The notes under the pieces were generated by a model. That model was not told the DNA's origin, did not search any database, and saw nothing but the letters and a program-made list of their open reading frames with translations. Shown piece by piece: positions 48,301 to 60,700 of a stretch of 62,000 bases of DNA; positions within the stretch are counted from its first letter, which is position 1, and every line of letters begins with the position of its first letter. The translations under genes were made by a program, and so were the position numbers. Origin of the DNA: Mesostigma viride (Eukaryota > Streptophyta > Mesostigmatophyceae > Mesostigmatales > Mesostigmataceae); NCBI GenBank assembly GCA_009746045.1, contig RPFO01000090.1:1166025-1228024 (forward strand), in the 5' to 3' direction.

Positions 48301-51300
48301 TGAAGCTGTGTCAGTGTGAACCTGCCGCATGTCACGGTATGGTGGGATACGAGCCAACGCAAGTCAAGTGCACTTTATGCAACCACGCAGCCACAAGGGG
48401 AGAGCAGCCAACACAACCCAGCACCCAGCCGCTTACTTCGAGCGGGTTGTACAGTAGCGCCTGCTGCGCGCGGTCGCCGCTGCTGCCGCCACTCGCCCCC
48501 CGCGCTGCACTGTTGGGAGACGACGGCTGAGCCCCCGCAAACCCAGCCTCCTGCTTCTGCTGCTGCTGGCCTTGTTGCTGTTGCGGCTGCTGGCCTTGCT
48601 GTTGCGGTGGCAGCAGGTGATGGGGCAATGGCGGGGGCCCGGGCGGCACCGGCGGTTGTTGATGCTGTGAGTCGCCACCAAACCGACCCTCTTCCATGCC
48701 CTGGACGCCAAACCCACCCACCCCGGGCCCCCCCGGCGGGCGCCCCATCGCGTGCATGTGTGGCGGGAGCATGCCCTGAGGGAGCGGGGGTCCCTGCAGG
48801 TGGTGCCCCATGTGCGGGTGCATGGGGTGCGGGGGCCCATGTGGAGGATGGGGGAAAACAAGCGGCGGGTTGAACAGGTGGGGTGGGGGCATGCCTTGTT
48901 GGTGAGGCATGCCTTGCCCTGGCAGTGACGGGAACAAGGGGTGGCCTTGTTGGTGAGGGATGCCAGCACCAGGGAAGAGATCGGGTCGGCCCTGGAAGGC
49001 AGGGTTCATGGGCCCGCCCATGAATGGGCCGTCCCCAGGGCCCCTGTGATGGGGGCCGAGATCCGGGACGAGGCCACGCAGGTGGGGCGGGATGGGCGGG
49101 GGAGGACCACAGCCCTGCGGTGACGGGGAGTGGCGTGGCGAGTAGAAGAATGCAGCGATGGGAAGAAATGCATCATGGGGAATGGTGTGGCGAGCAGAGT
49201 AACGCAAGAAAACGAGCAAACGAGAAACAAGAATTTTTAATGCGAGGACACAAGCATGGGGACAAGTGTCAGGTGTCGGAGAACAGTCTCTGATCAGCAA
49301 TGGGGAAGCTGGACACCCTGCGCGCACACGTCACGTCGTGTACCCCTACCTGCACACAGACGCCGTATTCCCCTACCTGCGTGCCAAGAGGTACCGGAGC
49401 CGTACCCTTTTCACCTCTTGGCATAGCCTTGCGAGCCCGTAGGATAGTCTAGCTGTTTCTGCATGTGCGGATCCATGCCCACTTGGCTCCTTGATGGAAT
49501 CCTGGCCCCACCCGCTTCTAACAGGCCGCTGACCCATCCAAACCGCCCTGTGAGCGCCGCCGCACATACCATAGACCACCCAGCGTCCACCGGCGCGCAC
49601 CATCGGACCATCTCAAGGGGTAAGCCCCGCCCATCGTCCCCCCGTGTGGCGTAACAAGGATACTGGCGGCTCAAAGCCCAAACGCGGTCAGCGTGCCCGC
49701 CCTATGGGAACGGAACATAACGACACCCGAGGAGAGAGAGACACAAACGTGTCCAAGCTTACAACAACCAACGGTCGAATCCAGCACAACTACATGGGGG
49801 GCGGAGTCTAATTAGTTAATGAATTAATTAGAAAATTACCTGGGGCGGCAGCGGCGGCTGCATGGGAAGCCCCGGCCCTGCCCCCCCGCTCCCCCCCATC
49901 CCCTGCTGCAGCCGCTGCAGCTGGTGCTGCTGTTCTGGGGTCAACGGCCCCCTGAAGTGTTGCACTGGACCGCCACCATGATGCGGGCCCGGTGGTGGTG
50001 GCGCCCCCCCCTGAAAGGCGCCACCTGGCGCATCCCCCTGGCTCGCCATCGGCGGAGGCGACCATTCGTCCAACTCCATGTCGACATCCAGATCCTCCGG
50101 GTGCTGGCCCTCGTCCGATAAACCGCTAGCTGCTGGCACGCGTTCGCCAGAAGGAGCCACCACGGCCGGCGCCGGCATGGCCGCACCTGTGCCAGCTGGC
50201 GGCACAGAGCCCGGTAATGCTGCCACGGGCCCCGACCCGACTCCGCCCACCGATACTGACGCGTCCCTCGCCATGCCTTGGGGCGGGCCGGGCATGGGCG
50301 GCATGCCACCTGGCGCTCCCTCGGGCGGGACACGTGGCATCCCGTGCAGGTAGGGCGGCATGCCTGGGAAGGGGGGCAGCGGCTGGGGCGCGCCAGGGGG
50401 GAAGACCGGCTGGGGTGGTTGGAAATGGGGAGGTGCCATTGGGGGGAATGCCTGCCCCTGCACGCGTTCAAGAGCCCGTTGCCACCATCCAAGGGGAAAA
50501 TGTCAGGCTCCGAGTATCGGGACGCAGGAACTTATATGGATGGACGGTTCTGGCAACCAGCTTGTGGCAGGCAGGCACGAGTCAGTGGCACCCTCAGGCT
50601 CTCGTGACCCAAACAACCGCAAGGTCGCGAGAAGCAAAAGCCACAAGTGCGCCAACCACTGGGTTATGTCCAGATCCAGTTCAACGAGACGGTTGCATGG
50701 ATGGCTACCTGTCGAGCACACACTGGGTACCTGAGTGTCAGATGGCAGCAGCGTGGCTGTACACAAGGTTGCGTGCCGGCAAGCACCGTTTTCTTTGACC
50801 TAAACGATCCAGGGACGGCTTGGCCAGATCCCTCGTGGGCGCCATCCCAACGGCACGCGACAACATTTCCTTTGGCCACCACAACATCGCATACAACAGC
50901 AGCAGTACAGTTGCTATGCGTTGCAATAGTGCGCACAAAAAGATCGCGTGAGCATAATTGACGATGCAGCTTGCCAATCTGCGAGCTCTCCTACCATTAT
51001 TGGCTGTACCCTCCTTGTGCTATGCCATAGACATGCGAAACATGTATTCAACATTTATTTGCAGCGAAACATGTATTCAACATTTATTTGCAGCGAAACA
51101 TGTATTCAACATATATTTGCAGCGAAACATGTATTCAACATATATTTGCAGCGAAACATGTATTCAACATGTATTTGCAGCGAAATATGTATTCAACATT
51201 TATTTGCAGCATTAATGCAACATTCATGCAAAATACACGCAAAATACATGCAAAATATATATTCAAAATATATGCAACGTTCATGCAAAATATATATGCA

Positions 51301-54300
51301 AGTAGACCAAGCAGTCACCAACAATCATTTGCGCCGTGAGTTACTTCCGCCGCCAAAACCTCAGCGACCGACGGCAGGTACAAGCCCAACCGCAGGTGTG
51401 CGCCAAACCACAGGTGTGAGCCCAACCAAGGAGTAAGGGGCAGGTGCGATGCCTTGTGGGATAACGGGTGTGCATGCATGTCATGCATCACAACCTCCAC
51501 ACCTGTGGGAACTGGCCCTGCCCCTTGTTAGGTGGCGAGCCCATCGGTGGCATGCCACCCCCCTCGTCTGGCTCACTGCCGCCGCCGTCACCATACCCCG
51601 CATCCCAGCCATCATCCTGCGCGGGCCCGTCCCCGTTCAGGTCCGATGCTGGCGGGAAGCCACGGACAGGGTGTTCGAACATGATTGTGGTACAGGGGTG
51701 CAGGTTGGGGTTGGGATGGTGACGTCGTCAGTCACAGAAACTTAGCGCCGCGGTCAGGCAAACGCAGCGCCACGGTCAGGCAAACATGGGATGATGGAGT
51801 ACGCCAAGTTGGCCCGGGCCCGGGATCCGTTCATCAAACAACGCACCCCCCAGGAACCCCGCTGAAAGCCCATGATTTTTGGCGAGTCAAACAGTCATGT
51901 GATTTGGCTCATCACCTCCTAGAAAAACAAAATGTGGTTGGCCATGTTTATGGGTGTGGCGGGAAGCCATGCATGCCGCCAGGCAAAAAAGCCACTAGAG
52001 CAACCCCTAAACCGCGCGGTTGCTAGCGTAGCAGTACTAATATTCATGCTAAGGGTTGCTGCCGGTACTAGTGACAACGAATAGGGAGCGCTAGCAGCGC
52101 TAGAAAGGAGCAAGGAGGTGGCCATGCGGCTCGAGGACTTGTTCCACTGCAGAAACCCAATCAAAGTACACCCGTTTGAGTGAAAGGCATTTACCTGCCC
52201 GGGCGGCTTATGAGCTGCAAGGGCACATGTCCATCACCCGCTGCGACACAAGCCATCTCTTGATTCAAAGCTTTGATGTTTCTTTGAGGCGGTGCTGCTT
52301 TAATCAGTGTAGAGGTGCGCTGACACTAGAGCGGTACTGTATTCGGAGCTGTACCATTTCTTTTCTACCCTTTTGGGGAGCGCTGACGCGCTTAGCGGTG
52401 CCTGTCCTGTTCGCGACCACATCCACGTTAAACGACACAAACCTAGACACACCCACAATCGCATGCATTCCTGGCCACTGAAACAGGCTGCCGATTCGCA
52501 GGCAGGTACTTGCCAGGACTCTAACTTCCAGGGTTAAACGTCGTGTGCGTTGGTGCTTGGCCTGCCAAACGCACGAGCAGTGTCAGCACGAATGGAATTC
52601 GCGCTAGCGCCATTTGCGAATGCAACAGAATGTGAACCAGCGCGTATTGCCTACCTCCCTGCGGTGGCGCCAGTCGGGCGAGGACCTGCTGCACCGCCTG
52701 CAGCACATCGGGGGGGAACAGCTTGAGCTTGGTCCAGTGGTCCACGATGCGGTGGATGCGCTTCTGGCGGATGGCACGCGGGTCGTATAAATGGGACATG
52801 TTGGGTCAAACACGCACAATGCCGCTGGCATTATGATTATATGCCACTTTGAGTGATCTGATAAGACATGTTGAATGAAAATAGTAGGATAGGTTGGATG
52901 AAACACGTTTGCGACGCGGGTGGGATTGTTGGACGGGACAAAACTCCACACCACGGGTGCATGGACCACATTTAGTGGATTACCAACCCCATGCGGGATC
53001 GTTAACCCATGCGGGATCGTTGAAATGGTTGAATCCCGCCAAGGTGAGTGAACAAGTTGGATGAAACACCCACAACGGGCAGGGTTGATGGGAGATATTC
53101 CCAAAGAGCGTTGGTCGGTCGCATGCAGCTTATCCCTCACCAAGTGGGTTGCGGCATGCATGTATGTTAGTAATTAGCCACGGTGTAATTAGAGGGGGGG
53201 GGGATAAAATAAAATATGGTGGAGCAACCAGCTGCATGAGGCCATGTGACCATCGGCAATACAATGAGCTCAGAGAAACAAAAAGGGGCCCAAACTGGGG
53301 AGATGGGAGGATGAAAAAAACTAGGTATACATGTCCCAACACCCCCCGCCTTGCATCCTTGAACGGTACTCTTAAACTTTAGACTCTTTAGATACATACT
53401 CTACACATCATTACCGTGGCTCGCCGTCGTAATGCTGGACATTCTACAAGGCGGTTCATCCACTCTCAACTCGACGCCATGGGGATAGCAAGGGGCTGAG
53501 TTTGAGTATAGGAATAGGAAGTTTGAGTATAGTAATAGGAAGTTTGAGTATAGTAATAGGAAGTTTGAGTATAGTAATAGGAAGTTTGAGTATAGTAATA
53601 GGAAGTTTGAGTATAGTAATAGGAACCCATTTCCTTGTCGGTGACTACACAGATGAATATGGACAGACGGGCATGCTCGGGCATGACATCCGCATCTGCT
53701 GCTCCCCGCCTGCACGTACTCTTCTCCAGACATGAGTAGACAACATTTTTTTCTACTAGGTCGGCTTCTACTTTCCCATTGTAGTGCTGAGTAGCTGAAA
53801 GGACAACAGCACCTGGCCAGGAACAACAGAATTTCAACGCAGTGTTCAACACCTTCCACGACAGTGTTGCAAGCGCAAACCGTGGTTCAACACCTTCCAC
53901 CACAGTGTTGCAAGCGCAAACCCTGCATTCAAAACCTTCCTGAAGTCCTACGCTACGCGAGGGTGCCCCTGTCGGCAGTTTGTAGCACCCTCACCTGCTG
54001 CTCCCCCTCCAGGCGCTCCCCCAGGACCAGCTCGAAGAGCGCAGGAAGACACTTTGCGAACCGAGGCACTGCGGACCACAGCCGACAGCAGGGTGTGTGT
54101 GGCAGGCCGCAGAGAAGGGCACACCAAACGAACACAAACAAAAGAGGGCCAAAAGAGAAAGGTGCCCCAGGGGGCACACCACACATGAGGTGGACGTTAC
54201 AGTAACAAGAGAGTGACCAACGCGCGGGGTGAGGGCAGGCAACACTATACACATGAACTGTGCACTAAATAATGCTCCCTGACGTGCCTTGATGCCCACA

Positions 54301-56547
54301 CAGTGGCGGAGAGTCCCACCCCCAAACACCTTAGTGGCCCTTGTCACCCTGTGATCTTCCTATTCCCCCCCCCCCCCCCCCCGCTATTTCACTGCAGTGG
54401 TCCTCAGTGCCTGGTCCCCTCATGATTCCCTATCATCCCCAGCATCCACAATCCTAGGCACTCAATCGCCATCCCATCACCCTTGTGGTCCCTGGCGCCC
54501 TGACTTTAGAAGCTGTCCCTCTCTCTTCTCTCCCCCCACCCCCACCCCCACCCCCACCCCCCCCCCCCCCCCCCCACCCCCACCCCCACCCCCACCCCCA
54601 CCCCACCCCCACCCCACCCCCACCCCCACCCCACCCCACCCCACCCTCACCCCCACCCCCACCCCTCACCGTAGTGGTCCTTGGCGCCGTGCCGCCGCCG
54701 TGACGTGCGACAGATGGCATCCACGAGGTATACGACACCGATGCGCTTGCCCGCGCCCGAGACCTTGCGTGCGTACTTCTCCAGCGCCGCCACGATGTGC
54801 TTGTAGAACTGGGCGACCTCACCGTGCGCACACATGGGTGCGTGGGTGTGGGGGGCAAGAGTGAGCGGGTGGGTGGGTGGGTATCTTTGTGTATGTGTGT
54901 ATGTGTGTGTGTGTGTATGTGTGTGTGTGCAGGTGGGGCGGGGGTGGGTAGGAATTTCATGGGTAGGGTGGGGGGTAAAAGATTGTGTGCATTTGTGGGT
55001 TGGTGGGTGGGTGGGTGGGTGGGTGGGTGGGTGGGTGGGTGGGTGGGTGGGTGGGTGGGTTGGGTGACTTTAAAAAATAAAGAAGTTTTTAAAATCAGGC
55101 ATGAGGGGGGGCGGGGATACATTCCTAGAGCTAAATATGAGAGTTCTGATGGGAAGGGGGGGGGGATGATTTCCGAACAAGTGGACGAGTAAGGGGCTAC
55201 CGCAGTTCATGATACGAGAGGGAACCCCCGATTTGGGTGATGATGATGATGCCTTCTTGGATGGCTGGGCATAGAACTAGTGGATTGAGAGTATACACTA
55301 AAAAGAACCTGACTAGGCATAAAACAACGATTTACTCAATAGCTTTTCCCTAATCTTTAGAATAACCTAGGTTGCGCTGAGCGAGCAGTGTGTGTGTGCG
55401 TGTGTGCGTGTGTGCATGTGTGTGAATGTGTGTGTGTGGACGCGTGCGCCCCTGTGTGTGTCGCAGTGTCAACATGGAGGAAGCACCAAGCCACAAACTC
55501 CCAATGAAAATGCTGTATAATAGATTTTTGATACGTTGCCAACTATATTCTGAAGTTGTGGAAAGTCTGAGGACATGTGTACTTGTCAGGCAGCCGCAAG
55601 GGGGCGCATGCAGGACAAGGGGATATCATGACAGAGGCAGGATGAGCAGTAATAACAGAGGCAGCGGACACCCGTGCAGACCTGTCTGGATGCGCAATGT
55701 TGCTTCACCACAATGGGTGCACTTTATGTCATATCAATAATGCACTTGGTGGAATTGGAGGGAGCAGAAAAGCAGAAGCAAAAAATGAATAAGTTTGGGC
55801 TGCAAAATGTGCCACGTCCCACCCCCCAACACCCCCTGCACCCATCCACACCCACCCACAACGAGCTTGGGAGCCCCCAATCGCATGCCACGTTGACAGC
55901 TAAAACGGTAAGCTGCAAGTCCGCTAGCCGAATATCTGAAAAAAGAAAAAACAGTGCTGGGTCAGCCAGGGTGGATCAGGGCGGCCGCAATGCCCAGAAA
56001 AAAAAAAACAGCTATAAACAGGGCACCAGCAGTCCACCGTTGAAAAAAACGGCGCCGAATGGCAACGGTCACGACACGCTACCTTGCACACGGCGCGTTC
56101 TCTTTGAACATGTTCTCATAGTACTGAGCGCACGTTGGCGACGTGGGCTGCCAATGCCTGACAGCCCTGGGCATCGACTTCCGCCACAGAAATGCAGGGG
56201 CTGCCTCCACACCTACGCTGTACTAGGCAAACACAATAGCTTATCCCGGATGCCATGTCATACCCCGCCAAAGCAATACACGGCTGAGGGTTTTCAACCA
56301 CACATATTCCTTCTTCTCTCATGTGCGCGTCAGCATACGGGTACTAGCAATCGTTTAGTGCGAGTGAATAGCACGACGCATATAATAACGCCTATTCTTT
56401 ATTCGCGTAGCCACATCGACGTACCTTGGAATGATGCAGCATGGCAAACTCCATAATCTCCTGGATTTTGCTGGAGGAAGGATGCTTCATGCTCTTCAGC
56501 ATTTCCATGAATTTTGCGTCTTCTTCCCACATTTTGATTAGAATACC
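45344..56547 (-). CDS. SCAF4/SCAF8-like protein: CTD-interacting domain plus RD/RS-rich tail
   Basis: Nine exons on the minus strand: 56547-56425, 54817-54670, 54068-53995, 52763-52655, 51648-51503, 50457-49840, 49114-48437, 47211-46534, 45487-45344. With ATG at 56532 all joins keep phase and give 900 residues. Residues 1-145 form a CID (RPR) domain: [60 protein letters not shown] proteins bind the phosphorylated C-terminal tail of RNA polymerase II and link it to RNA processing. Residues 196-627 are Pro/Gly/Gln/His/Met-rich and disordered; 628-853 carry long RD and RS repeats; the C-terminus is [11 protein letters not shown] saw no RRM, which SCAF4/8 have, so orthology is not claimed. Intron positions are inferred from phase and splice sites. 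A further 5' exon is possible. Confidence 0.82.
46162..46184. repeat. Poly-C run in intron 8 of the CID gene
   Basis: A run of more than 20 C on the plus strand, poly-G in the transcript. A similar run lies at 54367-54382 (intron 2). Confidence 0.9.
47330..47384. repeat. Short tandem repeat in intron 7 (TTAGTCTTATAG)
   Basis: About five units of 12 bp. Confidence 0.9.
47781..48140 (-). mobile_element. LINE family 1 fragment in intron 7 of the CID gene, 11-bp TSD
   Basis: The 360-bp insertion has the family 1 C-terminus ([20 protein letters not shown]) and 3' UTR, and the hairpin at 47809-47820. CCCCACCCCAA flanks it at 47770-47780 and 48141-48151, a perfect 11-bp duplication, the same length as for copy A. 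It lies in the same orientation as the host gene. Confidence 0.88.
51035..51210. repeat. 29-30-bp tandem repeat in intron 5 of the CID gene
   Basis: Six units with the core AAACATGTATTCAACATTTA and TTTGCAGCG, followed by degenerate ATGCAAAATA repeats to about 51300. Confidence 0.93.
53500..53623. repeat. 21-bp tandem repeat in intron 3 of the CID gene
   Basis: About six units of GTTTGAGTATAGTAATAGGAA, written here as GTTTGAGTATAG plus TAATAGGAA. Confidence 0.93.
54533..54669 (-). repeat. G-rich tract directly after the intron 2 donor of the CID gene
   Basis: The transcript reads G/GTGAGGGGTGGGGGTGGG and then more than 130 nt of GGGGGT-type repeats. It is a strong candidate for RNA G-quadruplexes next to a 5' splice site. 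Confidence 0.85.
54990..55065. repeat. GTGG microsatellite in intron 1 of the CID gene
   Basis: About 17 copies of GGGT/GTGG; another GT-rich tract lies at 54885-54930 and a GTGTGT tract at 55388-55465. The rest of intron 1 holds no recognised gene. Confidence 0.9.
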
Positions 56548-57770
56548 CTACAAGCCGCCCAGGGGTAAGAGGTGAGGACGAGGCCTAAGACCCCGCTAGT
56601 CAATTCTGCGCCCTAATACCAGCGCATCGTCAACCCCCCGACGGCGGGCATCTCCAGGGAAGACAACGCTATGTGGACACATGCCAGGATTTGGCGCACG
56701 GAAGCATACTACACGATACTTCAAGCGTGGGAGCGCAGCCTAGCTATGCAGCAACTCGGATTTCAATTAGTCTGCGTTATTTGGAAACCATGAAATGAAA
56801 AAAAATCCTGCATAACTAATGAACATTGAACGGTGACGTTTTACCAAGTTCCCCTGTGTCACACTGCGGGCTTGTCGTCACGAGCTCGGCCCCCCTACAT
56901 GGCGCCAGACATGCTAAGTCCAAGATGACATGCGATGCCTCGGAAGAAATTGTTCCTGCCGGCAGCCCTGAGCACCCCAGGCCCCCTGGTATTTTCGCGT
57001 TCAATTGGCGGGTGGCTCGCCGTGCACGTAAGTATGCAAGAATAACACCAGGCGCATTTTTTATGTATGCAAGCATAAAAGTGAAGATTAGACCGCCGGC
57101 CATGCTTTCGATGCGGCGCGTTCGATTAGATCGCCAGAAATGCTGTCGTCAGTCACGTACCATGTCCCTCGTCACTCCACACTCCAGTCTCCGACAACTG
57201 GTTGAGTGACTTGAGTCCGTTCAGCACGGAACCGTCGCAAGAAGTCAAAGCCGGACACGTATCTCAGGTTTAGGCACTTCCGTCACTGCTTTCATTAATT
57301 ATGTACTCGAACAGGATACAGGATCAGTGGATCACACCCTAGCAAGTCAGCTTTCGAACAGTAAGTTAAGTTGAATCCCACGCCGCACATGGGCAGCAGA
57401 TTCCTTCCAATGCACGACGACGTCTTGACTGCTCTCAATACTCACTAATATTATAAGTCGCAACTAGCCAGCAAGGATTGTAGAAAAATATCAACCACTT
57501 GCACGTCCTGCTAGATCTCCCCACGTGGAGATCTACTCATCGACAACAACAACAAATCTCCCCGCGCCAACTCATTCCAAGAATTGGATATGCATGTTCG
57601 GCCATGGCGAGGATCCGGGCGCCATCGGGGGAATTTCCGCGGAGCGTGAGGAATCCCCCTTCCACTGTGTAGGGCATTTCCCATTAGTGACACCCATCGA
57701 TCCGGAAAGAGCAGGGCCTTGAGATTTTTGTTTAACATTCTTTTCTCTGACTTGATTTAGCGGAGGCAAA
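56548..57770. promoter_or_regulatory. Shared upstream region of the divergent CID and PLC genes
   Basis: About 1.2 kb between two genes pointing away from each other. Both start codons are preceded closely by acceptor-like sequences (CTTGTAG before the CID gene, TTGATTTAG before the PLC gene), so each may have a 5' UTR intron and its true promoter lies somewhere in this region. No TATA box was obvious. Confidence 0.5.
57513..57534. promoter_or_regulatory. Palindrome centred on a CACGTG G-box
   Basis: AGATCTC and GAGATCT flank CCCACGTG. CACGTG is a bZIP/bHLH binding core. It lies 237 bp before the PLC start codon. Confidence 0.45.
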
Positions 57771-60700
57771 ATGGGCGGCAGTCGGGACAAGTTGTATAAG
57801 GTGACCACGGGTGGCAATGTGCATCTCAAGGAGATCAAGCTGGTCCGGGATGCCAACAACAAGCCTCTGCATATCGAGTGGCTGTCTGGTAGCGCCTCGT
57901 TTCTCAGCATCCCATTGAAAAAGGGTGTCCATAAGATCGTCCGGATCGACGACATCAAGAGCGTCGTCACTGGGAAGACCGCTGGCAAGTTCCATCGCGT
58001 CGAGTCATCCGAGAAGTACAACCCGGAGTGGGTGTTCTCTATCCAGCATGATCACCGGGAGCGGACGGAGAGCCTCGATCTCATCGCGACGAGCAAGGGG
58101 CAATTTGATATGTGGGTGGGAGCGCTTCAGCAGGCAATACTGGAGCGCAACCCGGTGCTGAGCACCGCCGAGCAAGACGACAAGCGGATCGAGCGGTTGT
58201 TCCGCTCGCTGGACAAGTCCGGCGACGGCATGGTGTCCAAGAAGGAGGTCCTCAAATGCACCAAGACCATGAACATGGGCAGGCTCGCCGAGGTGACCAT
58301 GGGGACCCTGGTCGAGAAGCATCCCGGCGAGTTCGTGAACCTCGACTCCTTCCGTAAGATGCTTCACAAGCTGTCGGCGCGGCCCGATGTGCGTGCGCTG
58401 TGGTCCATGCTATGCGACGGCTCCATGTTCCAGGGCAGCAAAACTTTCGGAAACGCCGTCCATGACCGTATATCGACCGCGGTCGCATCCAAGGAGGGGA
58501 TCCCGGTGGCCGGCACGTTTGTCGACATGGCCACGTTCAAGCGGTTCCTGCTTGAGGTGCAGGGGGAGAGCGAGGGCACGTGCAAGGAAATCATCCGGGA
58601 CGTGCACCCATCAGGGGAGGACACAGTCGTGTTTGAGGACTTGCTCAGGTACGCGCTTGAGTGCGCATGGCGGTCTCATCTGATATGCTGTAAGAGTCCA
58701 TTATTAAAACGAGTGTGACATGACGGTCTCATCCGATACGCGTCACCATAGGAGTCACTATAGGATAGAGTGTGATGTGTCGGTCTCACTTGGTATGGCT
58801 TGGCAAAGCGTGCACTCAGGTACGGGGATACCTATTCCGTATTCGCCCCCCACACACCCTACCCCGTCCCACCCCCACCCCCACCCACCCAGTTGCCCCA
58901 TTTGTTTTTAGTACAGGTTAATCACCGTTTCCTTTCCCCAGAATAGCCTCCCAAGGCATGCACTCTGCCACGCGGCCTATTTCTTGGCAAGGCACGGCTT
59001 CCCAATAAACCAATCAAGTATTAGGCGGTTGATGCCAATTGGGTCGACAGGAATTTGAGTATCGGTAGCCACGGAGTGATGTATATATAGTGCTAGGGTG
59101 GCTTTGTGTTTTGATGGTCATGTACTAGGGCCGATCATAGTGCAGAGTATACTAGTATTGCAATAGGATTGACGCTCGTCGCCCCCCCCCCCCCTCAAAG
59201 GGGATTGGATTAGAAAAAAGTTGTGTCGGCGTAATCGGCCCTCCTCCTAGTACTAGAACTGGGCATGCCGACCAGCTCCCGAGGGGATAAGGGGTCGCCC
59301 TTGCCAAACCTGGTCCCTCCCACTCCCTTTCTCCATCCCTCAATTCGCCATATTCGTGAAAAGCACCTCAACCATCATTGGGTACTTACCCGTTTTGTCA
59401 TTTCTCCCTCCCTCGCCTGCACCCAGCGGCTCTCTGTCCGATCCCCTCCCCCTCCCTCCCCACAGGTACCCCAACCCAACCCGGCCTCGGCCTCCTTCCC
59501 CGTCCTGTCCATATCATTCATGATCACCTTTCTATTGACTCAATTATATCCTTCCCCTCCGCTCCGCCTTCTTCGCCTCTGTCGCCTCCTTACCCTCCAC
59601 TCCCCCCCCCCTTCCCGCAGGTACATCAACAGCGTGGCCAACTTTGCGTTCGACCCCGCCAAACGGGACGTGGTGTATCAGGACATGAGTGCCCCGCTGT
59701 CCCACTACTGGATTCAGTCCTCCCACAACACCTACCTCGAGGCCGACCAGCTGTGCGGGCGCAGCAGCGTGCAGCAGTACATCGCTGCGCTGGACCGCGG
59801 GTGTCGCTGCGTGGAGCTGGATGTATGGGATGGGTCGGAGAACGAGGATGGGAGCGTCGGGGAGCCGATTGTTTATCACGGCTTCACGCTCACCGAGAAG
59901 ATCTACTTCAAGTGAGTTTATGTAGCTGGAATGTACTTTGTAAGGCTTCTAAGTACGGTAAATGATGACTTCTGTGATAGGATGAGCTTCACGGCTCACC
60001 GGAATGATCTACTTGGAGGGGTATTCTTCCTTATGGCAGCTGAAGAAGTTGCTCCGTGATGACGGCTGTGAAAGAAGGTGCTTTACGGCTAGCAGGGGTG
60101 GCCCGCGCGAAGCCTAGTGATTGAGAGGGCCTATCTCAAGTGAGCGAGCACTATTGCTGGTATAGCAGCTTAAGGTTGGCATATCGGTTACTGCTGCTGT
60201 GTTAGAAGGTGCTTTACGGCTAGCAGCGAAAGACCTATCTCAAGTGTGTGCTGTGGATGGGCAGCACAAGGTGCATCATGTCAATGTTTGGTGCAACCCA
60301 TCGGGACGTATGGGCCGTAGTGAGCAAGGTGGTAAGGTGACTGTCTTACATATCCCTGCGGCAATCCCATAATTGCCATGCTTGCGTAGCATACAGTGAA
60401 TTAAGTAACATTGCCACCGTTGTCGTTGACGTAATAATAATATTTGATAGAGGAATATCTAAGTGTTGTGATGCATGAATCTAGAATTAGAAAGTGAAAA
60501 TGATTTTTACAGTAAAGTCCTCTTTGCCCTGCCCCTTACCGCCGTGCCCCTTATATATCGACTTCTTACACAATGCGGCCCTGCTGTCTCTCACAACAAA
60601 TGGTCCTGCCTTTTCTCATGATCTGCTGTCAGCTTCAACAAATGGCCCTGCGGTCTTTTGTGACTAGCCACCCTGCTGTGTCTTTTGACAAACTGCTAGC

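Noticed and set aside
48316-48873. Plus-strand frames of 112-185 codons over CID exon 7
   Set aside because: Antisense shadows; the minus strand has proper splice sites and phase on both sides of this exon.
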